6,656 nt of DNA, taken from assembly GCA_012797095.1 (NCBI GenBank), contig JAAZPS010000255.1:1-6656 (forward strand). Direction: 5' to 3'. This document shows, one piece after another, positions 1 to 6,390 of the stretch. Made by a program: the position numbers and the translations under genes. Source of the stretch: Bacillota bacterium. GTDB lineage: Bacteria > Bacillota > Dethiobacteria > DTU022. The notes beneath the pieces are model-generated. The model made no database searches. It had not been told where the DNA came from and saw nothing but the letters and a program-made list of their open reading frames with translations. The first letter of the stretch is position 1; each line of letters begins with the position of its first letter.

Positions 1-92
1 CAAAGGTTAGATCCTTTCATCGCTTGAAAACTGCACCGGTAAAACGGGGCAAGACCTGTATAGAAAGAGCATCCGGTAAAGGTTTGCTCCTG

Positions 93-2309
93 TCAGCATT
101 CGCTGTAGCCACAAGCTTCACACTTGGCGCAACCTTCAACCCTGATCACCGCACCGCTGCCGCAATCGGGACATATTTCCCGCGAGCCGGGACTGCTGCC
201 ATTCTCTCCGGCTTTCACCTCGGCCAGCTGGGCCAGGGCCCGCCCGATGGCATCGGGGACGCTCATGATCCGATTCGGTCCGAAACCGACGGAGCGGTAG
301 CCGCCGATCCCCTCGAGCTGGGCAACAATCTCCTGCACCCCCACACCGCAGCGCAGCGCCAGCGAGATCAGCCGGGCAATCCCCTCGGTAAAGGCGACCA
401 CATCGCTTCCGGCCTTGCCGATCTGGGCAAACAGTTCGAATGGTTTTCCCTCCGCCGTATTGACCGTCACAAACAGGTTGCCCAGCGGGGTCTTGATCCG
501 GGTGGTATGGCCGATCAGGGTGGCCGGCCGGCTGCTCGGCCGGAGACTTACTTCCTCGTCGACACCCACATTGAGTACTTGCTTCTCCCGGGAGCCGTCC
601 CGGTAGATGGTGATCCCCTTGCAGCCCATCTTCCAGGCCAGGATATAGGCGTCGCTGACCTCCTCAACGGTTGCTTCCCGCTTGAGATTGATCGTCTTGC
701 TGACCGCGTTGTCCGTGTACTTCTGAAAGATCGCCTGGTGGCGGATATGCCAGCCCGGATCGATCTCCATGGCGGTCTTGAACAGTTTCCTGATATCATC
801 GGGCACCGCAGCTTCGTCCTTCGGAAGCTGCCCGCTGCGGGCGATCTTCTCGATGAGCTCTTCGGAATAAAAACCGTCGCGCCGGGCAAATTCCAGGAAA
901 AGGGGGTTCACCTCGGGCAGATCGACCCCGCCGAGGACATCCTTGCGCAGAAAGGCGATGCTGAAATAGGGTTCAATGCCGCTGCTGGCGCCGGCCAGGA
1001 TCGAGATCGTCCCCGTCGGGGCGATGGTGGTGCGGGTGGCATTGCGCACCCGATCCCCGGGCTTGCCGGTATCGTAGACGCTGCCTTCAAAATTGGGGAA
1101 AACCCCCCGCTCTTCCGCCAGCTCCACCGAGCAGCACTTCGCTTCCACGTTGATCAGGCTCATCACTTTCTCCGCCGTCTCCAGCGCTGCTTCGCTGTCA
1201 TAGGGGATCCCCAGACGGACCAGCAGATCGTGCCAGCCCATCACCCCCAGGCCGATCTTCCGGTTGCCCTCCTTGTGCATCCGCGCAATCTCCCCGATAA
1301 CGTAGCTGCTGCTATCGATGACATTGTCAAGGAAACGGACCGCAAGCCGGGTCACCCGGCGCAGTTTATCCCAATCCACCGCACTCTCCCCGGCGACAAA
1401 TCTGCCCAGATTGAGCGAAGCCAGGCAGCAGGCCTCGTACGGCAGCAGCGGCTGCTCCCCGCAGGGATTGGTCGTCTCGTAACTACCGATCTGGGGGGTC
1501 GGATTGAACCGGTTCATCTGATCGATGAAGATGATCCCCGGATCGCCCTTGGACCAGGCTTTCCGGACGATCAGATCGAACACTTCCCTCGCCTCCAGCT
1601 GAACGATCTCCCCCGTCTCCGGATCGGCGTACGGTTCACCGCTGCGCGGGTTGATCAGATTGTAACAGGGATCGGGATCCACCCCGGTCACCTTGCGCAT
1701 GAACTCGTCCGAAACGGTAACGGAAAGGTTGAAGTTGTTGATCTCGCCCTCCCTCTCCTTGCAGCAGATAAAATCCAGGATATCGGGGTGGTTGTAGATC
1801 AGTGAGCCCATATTGGCACCGCGACGGGTGCCCCCTTGTTTTACCGCCTCCGTGGCCGCATCGAAAATCTTCAAAAAAGAGAGCGGCCCGCTGGCCACCC
1901 CGTTGGTGCTGCGCACGCGGTCGCCCGCCGGACGCAGCCGGTCAAAGGCAAAACCGGTCCCGCCCCCCGTCTTCTGCACCAGGGCCATATGCTTCAGCGA
2001 GGTGAAGATCCCCTCCATGCTGTCTTCCACCGGCAATACAAAACAGGCGCTGAGCTGCTGTAGATCGCTGCCGGCATTCATCAATGTTGGCGAGTTAGGC
2101 ATAAAATAGGCCCCCGCCATGGCCTGATAGAACTGCTCCTCGATCTCGCTGATCGCCGCCTCGTCCTTGCCATACGCCCGCTCTACCGCGGCCATATTCA
2201 CGGCCACCCTTCGGAGCAGATCCGCCGGCGTCTCCAGAAAATTACCCTCCGGATCCTTCTTCAAATATCTTCTCTCGTATGTAATTCTGGCATTATCACT
2301 GAGCTTCAT
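93..2309 (-). CDS. nrdJ: Adenosylcobalamin-dependent (class II) ribonucleoside-diphosphate reductase NrdJ
   Basis: Cytoplasmic enzyme that reduces ribonucleotides to deoxyribonucleotides, using adenosylcobalamin to generate the thiyl radical, so it needs no oxygen and no separate radical subunit. It is 738 residues from the ATG at 2309. Visible landmarks are the first redox Cys in SACFVLP (C89), the NPCGEQPLLPYEAC block with N281, radical Cys C283, E285 and partner redox Cys C294, GGGTGFAFDRLRP near 115-127, GGTRRGANMG near 159-168, and the phosphate-binding APTGTISILAGASSGIEP near 430-446. After the barrel comes a TSCPD-type domain (about 590-700), then a C-terminal cysteine cluster (CPDC, CAKCEACGYSEC), probably the swinging cysteines or zinc ribbon that re-reduces the active site. 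The frame also allows an ATG at 2357, but homologues begin near MKLSDNARI. AAGGGG lies about 10 bases before the chosen ATG. An intrinsic terminator separates the gene from the tRNAs upstream, so it should have its own promoter, for which I see no clear hexamers. No cobalamin riboswitch or NrdR box was recognised. Confidence 0.96.
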   Translation of the reverse strand: MKLSDNARITYERRYLKKDPEGNFLETPADLLRRVAVNMAAVERAYGKDEAAISEIEEQFYQAMAGAYFMPNSPTLMNAGSDLQQLSACFVLPVEDSMEGIFTSLKHMALVQKTGGGTGFAFDRLRPAGDRVRSTNGVASGPLSFLKIFDAATEAVKQGGTRRGANMGSLIYNHPDILDFICCKEREGEINNFNLSVTVSDEFMRKVTGVDPDPCYNLINPRSGEPYADPETGEIVQLEAREVFDLIVRKAWSKGDPGIIFIDQMNRFNPTPQIGSYETTNPCGEQPLLPYEACCLASLNLGRFVAGESAVDWDKLRRVTRLAVRFLDNVIDSSSYVIGEIARMHKEGNRKIGLGVMGWHDLLVRLGIPYDSEAALETAEKVMSLINVEAKCCSVELAEERGVFPNFEGSVYDTGKPGDRVRNATRTTIAPTGTISILAGASSGIEPYFSIAFLRKDVLGGVDLPEVNPLFLEFARRDGFYSEELIEKIARSGQLPKDEAAVPDDIRKLFKTAMEIDPGWHIRHQAIFQKYTDNAVSKTINLKREATVEEVSDAYILAWKMGCKGITIYRDGSREKQVLNVGVDEEVSLRPSSRPATLIGHTTRIKTPLGNLFVTVNTAEGKPFELFAQIGKAGSDVVAFTEGIARLISLALRCGVGVQEIVAQLEGIGGYRSVGFGPNRIMSVPDAIGRALAQLAEVKAGENGSSPGSREICPDCGSGAVIRVEGCAKCEACGYSEC

Positions 2310-2490
2310 CCGCGATCCGCCCCTTACGATATGATAACAGCAGTCTGGATCCACCATGACCGGTCCGACCTGCCAAGACAGATCTACAACAATCTGCTAT
2401 GTTATTATTCTCGTTTAAGACATTGCTTCCTTTTAAAATTCTGGAGAAGTTTACCCTTCCCGGTAAGGTTCGACATCGAGCATTCGCTGT

Positions 2491-2528
2491 TAAAGAAAAA
2501 AGTGACAGAAGGAATCTCCTTCTGACAC
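2491..2528 (-). terminator. Intrinsic terminator of the tRNA operon
   Basis: Read on the minus strand, just after the Val tRNA, GTGTCAGAAGGA pairs with TCCTTCTGTCAC (arms 2528-2517 and 2513-2502) with one T:T mismatch and a three-base loop. Six T residues follow directly (2501-2496), then CTTT. This is a textbook rho-independent terminator. It ends the tRNA transcript and isolates nrdJ from it. Confidence 0.9.
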
Positions 2529-2534
2529 CTTTGA

Positions 2535-2609
2535 TGGTGGGCGAACGGTGATTTGAACACCGGACCCCCTGCTTGTAAGGCAGGTGCTCTCCCGCTGAGC
2601 TATTCGCCC
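2535..2609 (-). tRNA. tRNA-Val (anticodon TAC)
   Basis: 75 nt with encoded CCA. The acceptor stem GGGCGAA/TTCGCCC is fully paired with discriminator A. The anticodon arm is CCTGC-CTTACAA-GCAGG, giving anticodon TAC, which reads GUN valine codons. The T arm is CGGTG-TTCAAAT-CACCG. It is the last tRNA of a three-gene operon, nine bases after the Glu tRNA and seven bases before the terminator stem. Confidence 0.97.
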
Positions 2610-2618
2610 AAAAAAAAA

Positions 2619-2694
2619 TGGTGACCCCTAGGGGATTTGAACCCCTGCTGCCAGCTTGAAAGGCTGGTGTCCTCACCGATTAGACGAAGGGGCC
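2619..2694 (-). tRNA. tRNA-Glu (anticodon TTC)
   Basis: 76 nt with encoded CCA. The acceptor stem GGCCCCT/AGGGGTC pairs with one G-T wobble at the second pair. The anticodon arm CCAGC-CTTTCAA-GCTGG gives anticodon TTC (glutamate, GAA/GAG). The T arm is AGGGG-TTCAAAT-CCCCT. It is the middle gene of the tRNA operon, six bases after the CAT-anticodon tRNA. Confidence 0.97.
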
Positions 2695-2700
2695 ATGGTT

Positions 2701-2776
2701 TGGTGGGCCCACCAGGGCTCGAACCTGGGACCAACCGGTTATGAGCCGGCCGCTCTTCCAGCTGAGCTATGGGCCC
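2701..2776 (-). tRNA. tRNA with CAT anticodon: tRNA-Ile2 (lysidine) or elongator tRNA-Met
   Basis: 76 nt with encoded CCA. The acceptor stem GGGCCCA/TGGGCCC is fully paired, and the anticodon arm is GCCGG-CTCATAA-CCGGT (anticodon CAT). It is not an initiator, because G1 pairs with C72 and the anticodon stem lacks the three consecutive G-C pairs of initiators. Two readings remain. Elongator Met is possible. However, C4-G69 and C5-G68, the G27-T43 pair and the CTCATAA loop resemble tRNA-Ile2, whose C34 is converted to lysidine by TilS and which reads AUA. I lean slightly to Ile2. It is the first gene of the operon, about 60 bases from the predicted transcription start. Confidence 0.93.
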
Positions 2777-2845
2777 CGCTAATCCAACTCGATCTGCCGA
2801 TAAAAAAAGCAACCCCTCAAACACGTTTTACCGTGTCCAAGATGC

Positions 2846-2875
2846 AGTTTAGCATACCCGAAAGCATATTGTCAA
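2846..2875 (-). promoter_or_regulatory. Sigma-A-type promoter of the tRNA operon
   Basis: On the minus strand a perfect -35 TTGACA (2875-2870) is followed after 18 bases by TAAACT (2851-2846). A preceding TGC makes it an extended -10. Transcription would start near 2839, giving a leader of about 60 bases before the first tRNA. A small ACACG/CGTGT hairpin (2821-2836) lies at the very 5' end of that leader. This is the best promoter match in the window, as expected for a stable-RNA operon. Confidence 0.75.
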
Positions 2876-2960
2876 GAAATATTCACGTCCCGTGAAGATA
2901 AGGCTACACCCTGCCCGCGCAGCCGATTCGCCGCCGCCGGAAATATCCCCGAAACCCGAA

Positions 2961-2983
2961 GGCCGCCCGCAGCAAGGGCGGCC
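2961..2983. repeat. Perfect 8-bp GC-rich hairpin
   Basis: GGCCGCCC (2961-2968) and GGGCGGCC (2976-2983) flank the seven-base loop GCAGCAA. In the minus direction it is followed by TTCGGGTTTCGGGG, a poor but possible U-tract, so it could end the ligase transcript about 300 bases after its stop. In the plus direction no T-run follows. Confidence 0.55.
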
Positions 2984-3120
2984 CGGCGACCGCCCTTCTC
3001 AAACTTTCCCCTGGCTACCTTGCCCTGACAGGGATCAAGTGAAGCAGGAAGATCTTACCCTCACAGGACCATCCCCAGAACAGGGTGTCATGATCATCTC
3101 TCATTCGCCGCCTGTTAACT

Positions 3121-3145
3121 GCACCGGTCAGCCCTTACCCGGTGC
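3121..3145. repeat. Perfect 7-bp GC-rich hairpin
   Basis: GCACCGG (3121-3127) and CCGGTGC (3139-3145) flank an 11-base loop. No T-run follows on the minus strand. The left arm lies in the 12-base word AACTGCACCGGT (3117-3128), which also occurs at 29-40 downstream of nrdJ. Function unknown; it could be a transcript-stabilising stem or a short dispersed repeat. Confidence 0.45.
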
Positions 3146-3278
3146 CGTTTATCGCATCACCATTGTCAGATCCCGCTTCTGCCCTCCTGGGCGCGCAGCC
3201 CGAAGGATCTCCACTTCTCTCCATCTCCCGGAGAACCGCATTCACGCGAGCTGCGCAGAATCTCTGCAGACAATCCCG

Positions 3279-4964
3279 CTAGCTGCTCTTGCCCTCCTGC
3301 TTGGCCGTCTCCTCCTCGACCAGCGCCCGGCGCAAGATCTTGCCGATCATGGTTTTCGGCAGCTCTTCCCTGAATTCAACGATCTTGGGTACCTTGTACT
3401 TGGTCAGATTTTTAGCACAGAAGTCGACAACCTCCTGCTCGGTCATGCTTTGCCCCTCTTTGAGAACGATATAGGCCTTGATCGTCTCACCGCGGTACTC
3501 GTGGGGGACCCCGGCCACACAGACCTCGAGGATCTTTTCATGCGTGTAGAGAACCTCCTCGATCTCCCGGGGGAAGATATTGTAACCACCGGCGATAACC
3601 ATATCTTTCTGCCGGTCAACAATGTAGAAATAGCCGTCCTCATCCATGATCGCAATATCGCCGGTCAGAATATAACCATCGTAAAAGATATCCCGGTTAT
3701 CTTCATCGCGGTTGAGATAGCCCCGCATCACTTGCGGCCCCTTCACCGCCAGCTGCCCTTTCTCTCCCACAGGCATCTCCCTGGAAGGATCCGCCAGATC
3801 GACAATTTTCGCATCAACTCCGGGGAAAGGCAGCCCGATGCTGCCGGGCCTGTTCTCTCCGAAGATGGGGTTGCAGTGGGTCACCGGCGAAGTTTCTGTC
3901 AGGCCGTAGCCCTCCCGCAGGCGGGCGCCCTTGGTGATCTTCTCGAACTGTTTCTGCACCTCAACCGGCAGAGGAGCAGCCCCGCTGATGCAAACCTTGA
4001 TCGAGCTGAGATCATATTTTTCCACATCGGGAGCATTGTTGATCGCCACGTACATCGTCGGCACTCCGGGGAACAGGGTCGGTTTCTCCTTGTGGATGAT
4101 CTCCAGAATCTCTTTTGTTTTGAACTGGGGCACCGTGATCAACTTCCCTTTCAAGACCAGGGCCAGGTTCATCGCGATGGACATCCCGTAGCTGTGGAAA
4201 AATGGTAAAGCACCCAGACCGATCTCCTTACCCTCGTCATAGTGCTGCAGCCACTCTCTCGCCTGCAGGGCATTGGCCAGGATATTTCCGTGGGTCAAAA
4301 CTGCGCCCTTGGGTACCCCCGTAGTCCCCCCGGTATACATGTAACAGGCCGGTTTCTGCAGATCCTCCTTGACCTCGGGAAGGGGATGAGAGCGGTACTG
4401 CTTCAGCAGATCCCGCAGCCAGAGATGTCCCGGAGCCAGCGTGACCCGATCACCCTCTTTTTTCTCTTTCAGGAGAGTGTACAGAATTTTCAGCAGACCC
4501 CCCAGGTAATCCTTGATGCTGGTGGCAACAACCAGCCTGAGTTTTGTTTTATCCTGAACGTCCCTCACCAGAGGATAAAAACGGCTCAGGGTAACAATCG
4601 CCTCCGCACCGGAGTCGTTCAGCTGGTGGATCAGCTCCCGCTCCACGTAAAGCGGGTTGCAGGGGGTGACGATGCAGCCGGCCCGCAGGGTCCCGTAAAA
4701 AGCGATCAGATACTGGGGGCAGTTCGGCATATGCAAGGCCACCCGGGTGCCCGGTTTCAGCCCCTTCCCCGCCAGCATGCGGGCAAAAGAATCGACCTCA
4801 TTGTTCAGCTCGTTAAAGGTCAACCGACCGCTCATGAATTGAACTGCAATATTGTTGGGGTATTCTGCGGCAGCCTCTTCCAGGAAACGGGGCAGCGTTT
4901 TGGGCGGCAGCTCAAGATCATGCGGCACGCCGGGGTCATAACTCTTGTACCATTGTTTTCCCAT
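3279..4964 (-). CDS. Long-chain fatty acid-CoA ligase (AMP-binding, FadD/LcfA type)
   Basis: Member of the adenylate-forming (ANL) superfamily, probably activating fatty acids to acyl-CoA with ATP and CoA, releasing AMP and PPi; cytoplasmic or membrane-associated. It is 561 residues, normal for the family. Core motifs appear in order: the P-loop YTGGTTGVPKG (about 210-219), HSYGMS (about 257-262), GYGLTETSP (about 353-360, Glu357), LTGD with Asp436, the hinge DRQKD (450-454), GGYNIFPREIE (about 459-469), and LPKTMIGKILRR near the C-terminus with catalytic Lys542. The segment around 152-165 (YLGGLLKILYTLL) is hydrophobic and amphipathic, as often seen in FadD proteins. The ATG at 4964 is chosen because AGGAGG lies six bases upstream; an in-frame ATG at 5018 would fall inside the presumed promoter. 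The gene stands alone, preceded by a 350-base gap. It could serve fatty acid oxidation or uptake; the chain length is not readable from sequence alone. Confidence 0.93.
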   Translation of the reverse strand: MGKQWYKSYDPGVPHDLELPPKTLPRFLEEAAAEYPNNIAVQFMSGRLTFNELNNEVDSFARMLAGKGLKPGTRVALHMPNCPQYLIAFYGTLRAGCIVTPCNPLYVERELIHQLNDSGAEAIVTLSRFYPLVRDVQDKTKLRLVVATSIKDYLGGLLKILYTLLKEKKEGDRVTLAPGHLWLRDLLKQYRSHPLPEVKEDLQKPACYMYTGGTTGVPKGAVLTHGNILANALQAREWLQHYDEGKEIGLGALPFFHSYGMSIAMNLALVLKGKLITVPQFKTKEILEIIHKEKPTLFPGVPTMYVAINNAPDVEKYDLSSIKVCISGAAPLPVEVQKQFEKITKGARLREGYGLTETSPVTHCNPIFGENRPGSIGLPFPGVDAKIVDLADPSREMPVGEKGQLAVKGPQVMRGYLNRDEDNRDIFYDGYILTGDIAIMDEDGYFYIVDRQKDMVIAGGYNIFPREIEEVLYTHEKILEVCVAGVPHEYRGETIKAYIVLKEGQSMTEQEVVDFCAKNLTKYKVPKIVEFREELPKTMIGKILRRALVEEETAKQEGKSS

Positions 4965-4970
4965 CGGGAT

Positions 4971-4976
4971 CCTCCT
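4971..4976 (-). promoter_or_regulatory. Ribosome binding site of the acyl-CoA ligase
   Basis: A consensus AGGAGG stands six bases (ATCCCG) before the ATG at 4964. It decides the start against the in-frame ATG 54 bases further upstream. Confidence 0.85.
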
Positions 4977-5001
4977 CATCTGTTGAATAATTCTGCCCGA
5001 T

Positions 5002-5031
5002 CGAGTATATTCTAACATATTTTTATACTCG
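5002..5031 (-). promoter_or_regulatory. Inverted repeat over the putative ligase promoter, possible operator
   Basis: CGAGTATA (5002-5009) and TATACTCG (5024-5031) form a perfect 8-bp inverted repeat with a 14-base spacer, so the half-site centres are 22 bp or about two helical turns apart. On the minus strand the spacer and one arm contain TGTTAGAAT, an extended -10 candidate. This is the geometry of an operator bound by a dimeric repressor; TetR- or GntR-type regulators often control acyl-CoA ligase genes. It could alternatively be a leader hairpin. The regulator is not in the window. Confidence 0.5.
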
Positions 5032-5314
5032 GGCTATTTTTACTATACATTCGACTTAAACAGCTTATTATCCTCTTATTCTTGAAGCTAATAAATCAAT
5101 ATTTAATTGTCCGACAAATAAAGCAGGTTTTCCCCGCCTGTTTACCGGCAGAGGCACCTTCTGCACTGCTTCTGACAGGAAGAGCAAATGGGATTTGATC
5201 GCAAAGATAAACGCTGCAACCGTGGTAGCAGGGATCCGTCAAGCGGACAGCATTACCTCAAGCAGGAATTTTAAACCGCTAACAGCGCCACCTATTTCGG
5301 CACCCTGTTGATTA

Positions 5315-6031
5315 TTACCGGATCCGTTTTCGCAGGGCCTTGATCCAGGGATCGAGTCCATTCTCATTGAACACCGATGTCTCTAGAATCTCGATCTGCG
5401 AATTGGTCCGGTGGGCATAACTTTTACACAGGTCAAGGTCAAAACGCAGATGCGGCAGCAGATCTATCTTGGTGAGCACCATCAGGCGGGCCAGTCTGAA
5501 GGCCAGAGGATATTTAACCGGCTTATCCTCCCCCTCGGTGACACTCATGATCACGGTTTTTTCACTTTCCCCCAGATCAAATTCCGACGGGCAGACCAGG
5601 TTGCCCACATTTTCGATAAAGATCAGGTCCAACCCGGCCAGCGGCAGGTGCTCCATCGCCTTTCGCACCTGGGTCGCATTGAGATGGCAGCCTCCACGTG
5701 TGTTGATCTGGATCACCGGAGCCCCTGTCTCGGCAATCCGCTGGGCATCGTGCGCCGTCTGCTGGTCGCCCTCGATCACGGCGCAGCGCAGCTCCCCCTT
5801 GAGGCGCCAGAGCGTCTCCACGAGCAGGCTGGTTTTGCCGGCACCGGGCGAGCTGATCAGGTTGAGCACATGAAGATCATGGCTCTTGAACAGAGCCCGG
5901 TTTTGAGCGGCAACCAGATCGTTTTCTTCCAGCACACTCTGCTCCAAAGTGATCACCCGCCGGCTGCGGGCAGCTTCTTCGTCCAGATCGCCGATCACGC
6001 CCGGTAGGCACCGTTTTTCCTCTTGACTCAT
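5315..6031 (-). CDS. hypB: Hydrogenase nickel-incorporation GTPase HypB
   Basis: SIMIBI-class GTPase that works with HypA to insert nickel into the large subunit of [NiFe]-hydrogenases; cytoplasmic. It is 238 residues. Seen are the P-loop SSPGAGKTS (Lys66, Thr67), EGDQQT (about 87-92), the GTPase-domain metal-site residues Cys115-His116 in RGGCHLNA and Cys147 in NLVCP, DLGES and TEGEDKP near 153-170, and the base-specificity TKID (187-190). The N-terminus lacks the CxxCGC high-affinity nickel site of the E. coli protein and has no His-rich nickel-storage stretch, so only the G-domain metal site remains. The ATG at 6031 shares one base with the hypA stop (TGATG), and GGGGAG in the end of hypA stands five bases before it, so the pair is likely translationally coupled. 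The frame stays open upstream inside hypA, but starts there are unlikely. No hypC-F follow within the window. Confidence 0.95.
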   Translation of the reverse strand: MSQEEKRCLPGVIGDLDEEAARSRRVITLEQSVLEENDLVAAQNRALFKSHDLHVLNLISSPGAGKTSLLVETLWRLKGELRCAVIEGDQQTAHDAQRIAETGAPVIQINTRGGCHLNATQVRKAMEHLPLAGLDLIFIENVGNLVCPSEFDLGESEKTVIMSVTEGEDKPVKYPLAFRLARLMVLTKIDLLPHLRFDLDLCKSYAHRTNSQIEILETSVFNENGLDPWIKALRKRIR

Positions 6032-6375
6032 CACAACTCCCCCTCTACTGATCTGACCAGCATCTCCCGCCCCCGGATGATCTTGAATTGCTCCTTCAGG
6101 CAGACAGGACAGCACAGATCATCTAGCTCACCCAGATATTCATTCTCGCATCCAAGACAGTAAAGCAACAGCGGGGGCACCTCGATCTCGATCTCCGCCT
6201 GCTCCAGAATGGTCCCTTTTTTGATCGCCGCAAAGGCAAAGCGAAGCAAGTCCGGTACAACCCCGCTGTACTGGCCGATCTCCAGCACCACACGGACAAC
6301 CCGCTTCAACTTGTTCGCTGCGGCGGCGTTTTCGACAATACGGAGAATACTTTCGGCAATGCTGACCTCGTGGAT
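6031..6375 (-). CDS. hypA: Hydrogenase maturation nickel metallochaperone HypA, apparent ATC start
   Basis: Small zinc protein that binds nickel through its N-terminal Met-His-Glu and passes it with HypB to the hydrogenase large subunit; some homologues also serve urease. From the ATC at 6375 it has 114 residues, the normal HypA length. It starts (M)HEVSIAESILRIVE, carrying the essential His2 and Glu3. IGQYSGVVPDLLRFAF follows, then the zinc domain with Cys73, Cys76, Cys89 and Cys92 (CLGC and CPVC, plus an extra Cys88). The codon before CAC-GAG is ATC, not ATG/GTG/TTG, and an in-frame TAA lies five codons upstream of it, so no standard start can yield the MHE end. The first standard start is a TTG at 6309, which would remove 22 conserved residues including the nickel ligand. 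AGAAGGG stands five bases before the ATC, supporting real initiation there. The gene begins 15 bases after the upstream ferredoxin-like gene and overlaps hypB by one base. Confidence 0.9.
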   Translation of the reverse strand: MHEVSIAESILRIVENAAAANKLKRVVRVVLEIGQYSGVVPDLLRFAFAAIKKGTILEQAEIEIEVPPLLLYCLGCENEYLGELDDLCCPVCLKEQFKIIRGREMLVRSVEGEL

Positions 6376-6380
6376 GATAG

Positions 6381-6387
6381 CCCTTCT
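6381..6387 (-). promoter_or_regulatory. Ribosome binding site that fixes the hypA start
   Basis: AGAAGGG lies five bases (CTATC) before the ATC at 6375, in the 15-base gap after the upstream gene. Its spacing suits the ATC that begins the MHE motif. It is too close (two bases) for the other ATC one codon earlier, and it is far from the TTG at 6309. Confidence 0.7.
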
Positions 6388-6390
6388 TTA

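Larger units (their letters stand above)
2877..3278. other. Noncoding gap between the ligase gene and the tRNA promoter, with two GC-rich hairpins
   Basis: About 400 bases without a gene I can support. The long plus-strand open frame crossing it has no protein-like features and runs antisense into the ligase gene. The stretch is GC-rich like coding sequence and holds two perfect stem-loops (2961-2983 and 3121-3145). A weaker bulged stem just after the ligase stop (about 3251-3270) pairs CTGCAGA with TCTGCGCAG. None has a clear T-run. It may be the 3' untranslated region of the ligase transcript, decayed sequence or an unrecognised RNA; the sequence does not decide. Confidence 0.5.
4965..5314 (-). 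other. Intergenic region between hypB and the ligase
   Basis: 350 bases without a supported gene. The part next to hypB (about 5110-5314) is of average composition. A weak bulged stem, AAACAGG with CCTGCTTT followed by ATTTG, sits near 5119-5143 and could be a poor terminator for hypB. The part next to the ligase (about 5000-5110) is strikingly AT-rich and probably holds the ligase promoter: TATAGT at 5047-5042 or the extended TGTTAGAAT at 5017-5009 are candidate -10 elements, both without a good -35. I recognise no known riboswitch. Confidence 0.5.

Noticed and set aside
1..18. Small AAAGG/CCTTT hairpin at the left edge as nrdJ terminator
   Set aside because: Only five base pairs, and the sequence after it on the minus strand is cut off by the window edge, so a T-run cannot be judged.
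24..1805. A 593-codon open frame on the plus strand opposite nrdJ
   Set aside because: It is antisense to a fully conserved nrdJ. Its translation is low-complexity Arg/Gly/Pro/Asp/His-rich text without motifs, as expected from the complement of a GC-rich gene.
2310..2357. Earlier in-frame ATG for nrdJ at 2357, adding 16 residues
   Set aside because: The extra residues (starting MVDPDCCYHI) are not typical of the family, and the ATG at 2309 fits the conserved N-terminus with AAGGGG upstream.
2800..2836. ACACG/CGTGT hairpin plus a T-rich stretch in the tRNA leader as a terminator
   Set aside because: The stem is only five base pairs and is separated from the T-run by about 14 bases. It lies at the start of the tRNA transcript, where a terminator would be odd.
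2892..5015. Plus-strand open frames of 438 and 257 codons opposite the ligase
   Set aside because: Both overlap the convincing ligase gene antisense and show no domain, signal or plausible ribosome binding site. They are by-products of codon bias.
4965..5018. Earlier in-frame ATG for the ligase at 5018
   Set aside because: It would lie inside the AT-rich presumed promoter and inverted repeat, while AGGAGG is positioned for the ATG at 4964.
4965..5314. Cobalamin or other known riboswitch before the ligase or nrdJ
   Set aside because: No B12-box, T-box or SAM-type core could be recognised by eye. A covariance-model scan would be decisive.
5411..6007. A 198-codon plus-strand open frame opposite hypB
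   Set aside because: It is antisense to hypB, which carries all GTPase motifs. The translation resembles no family I recognise.
6031..6309. HypA starting at the TTG at 6309 (92 residues)
   Set aside because: It would lose the first 22 residues, including the His2 nickel ligand, and the Shine-Dalgarno lies over 70 bases away. The conserved frame continues upstream to the ATC.
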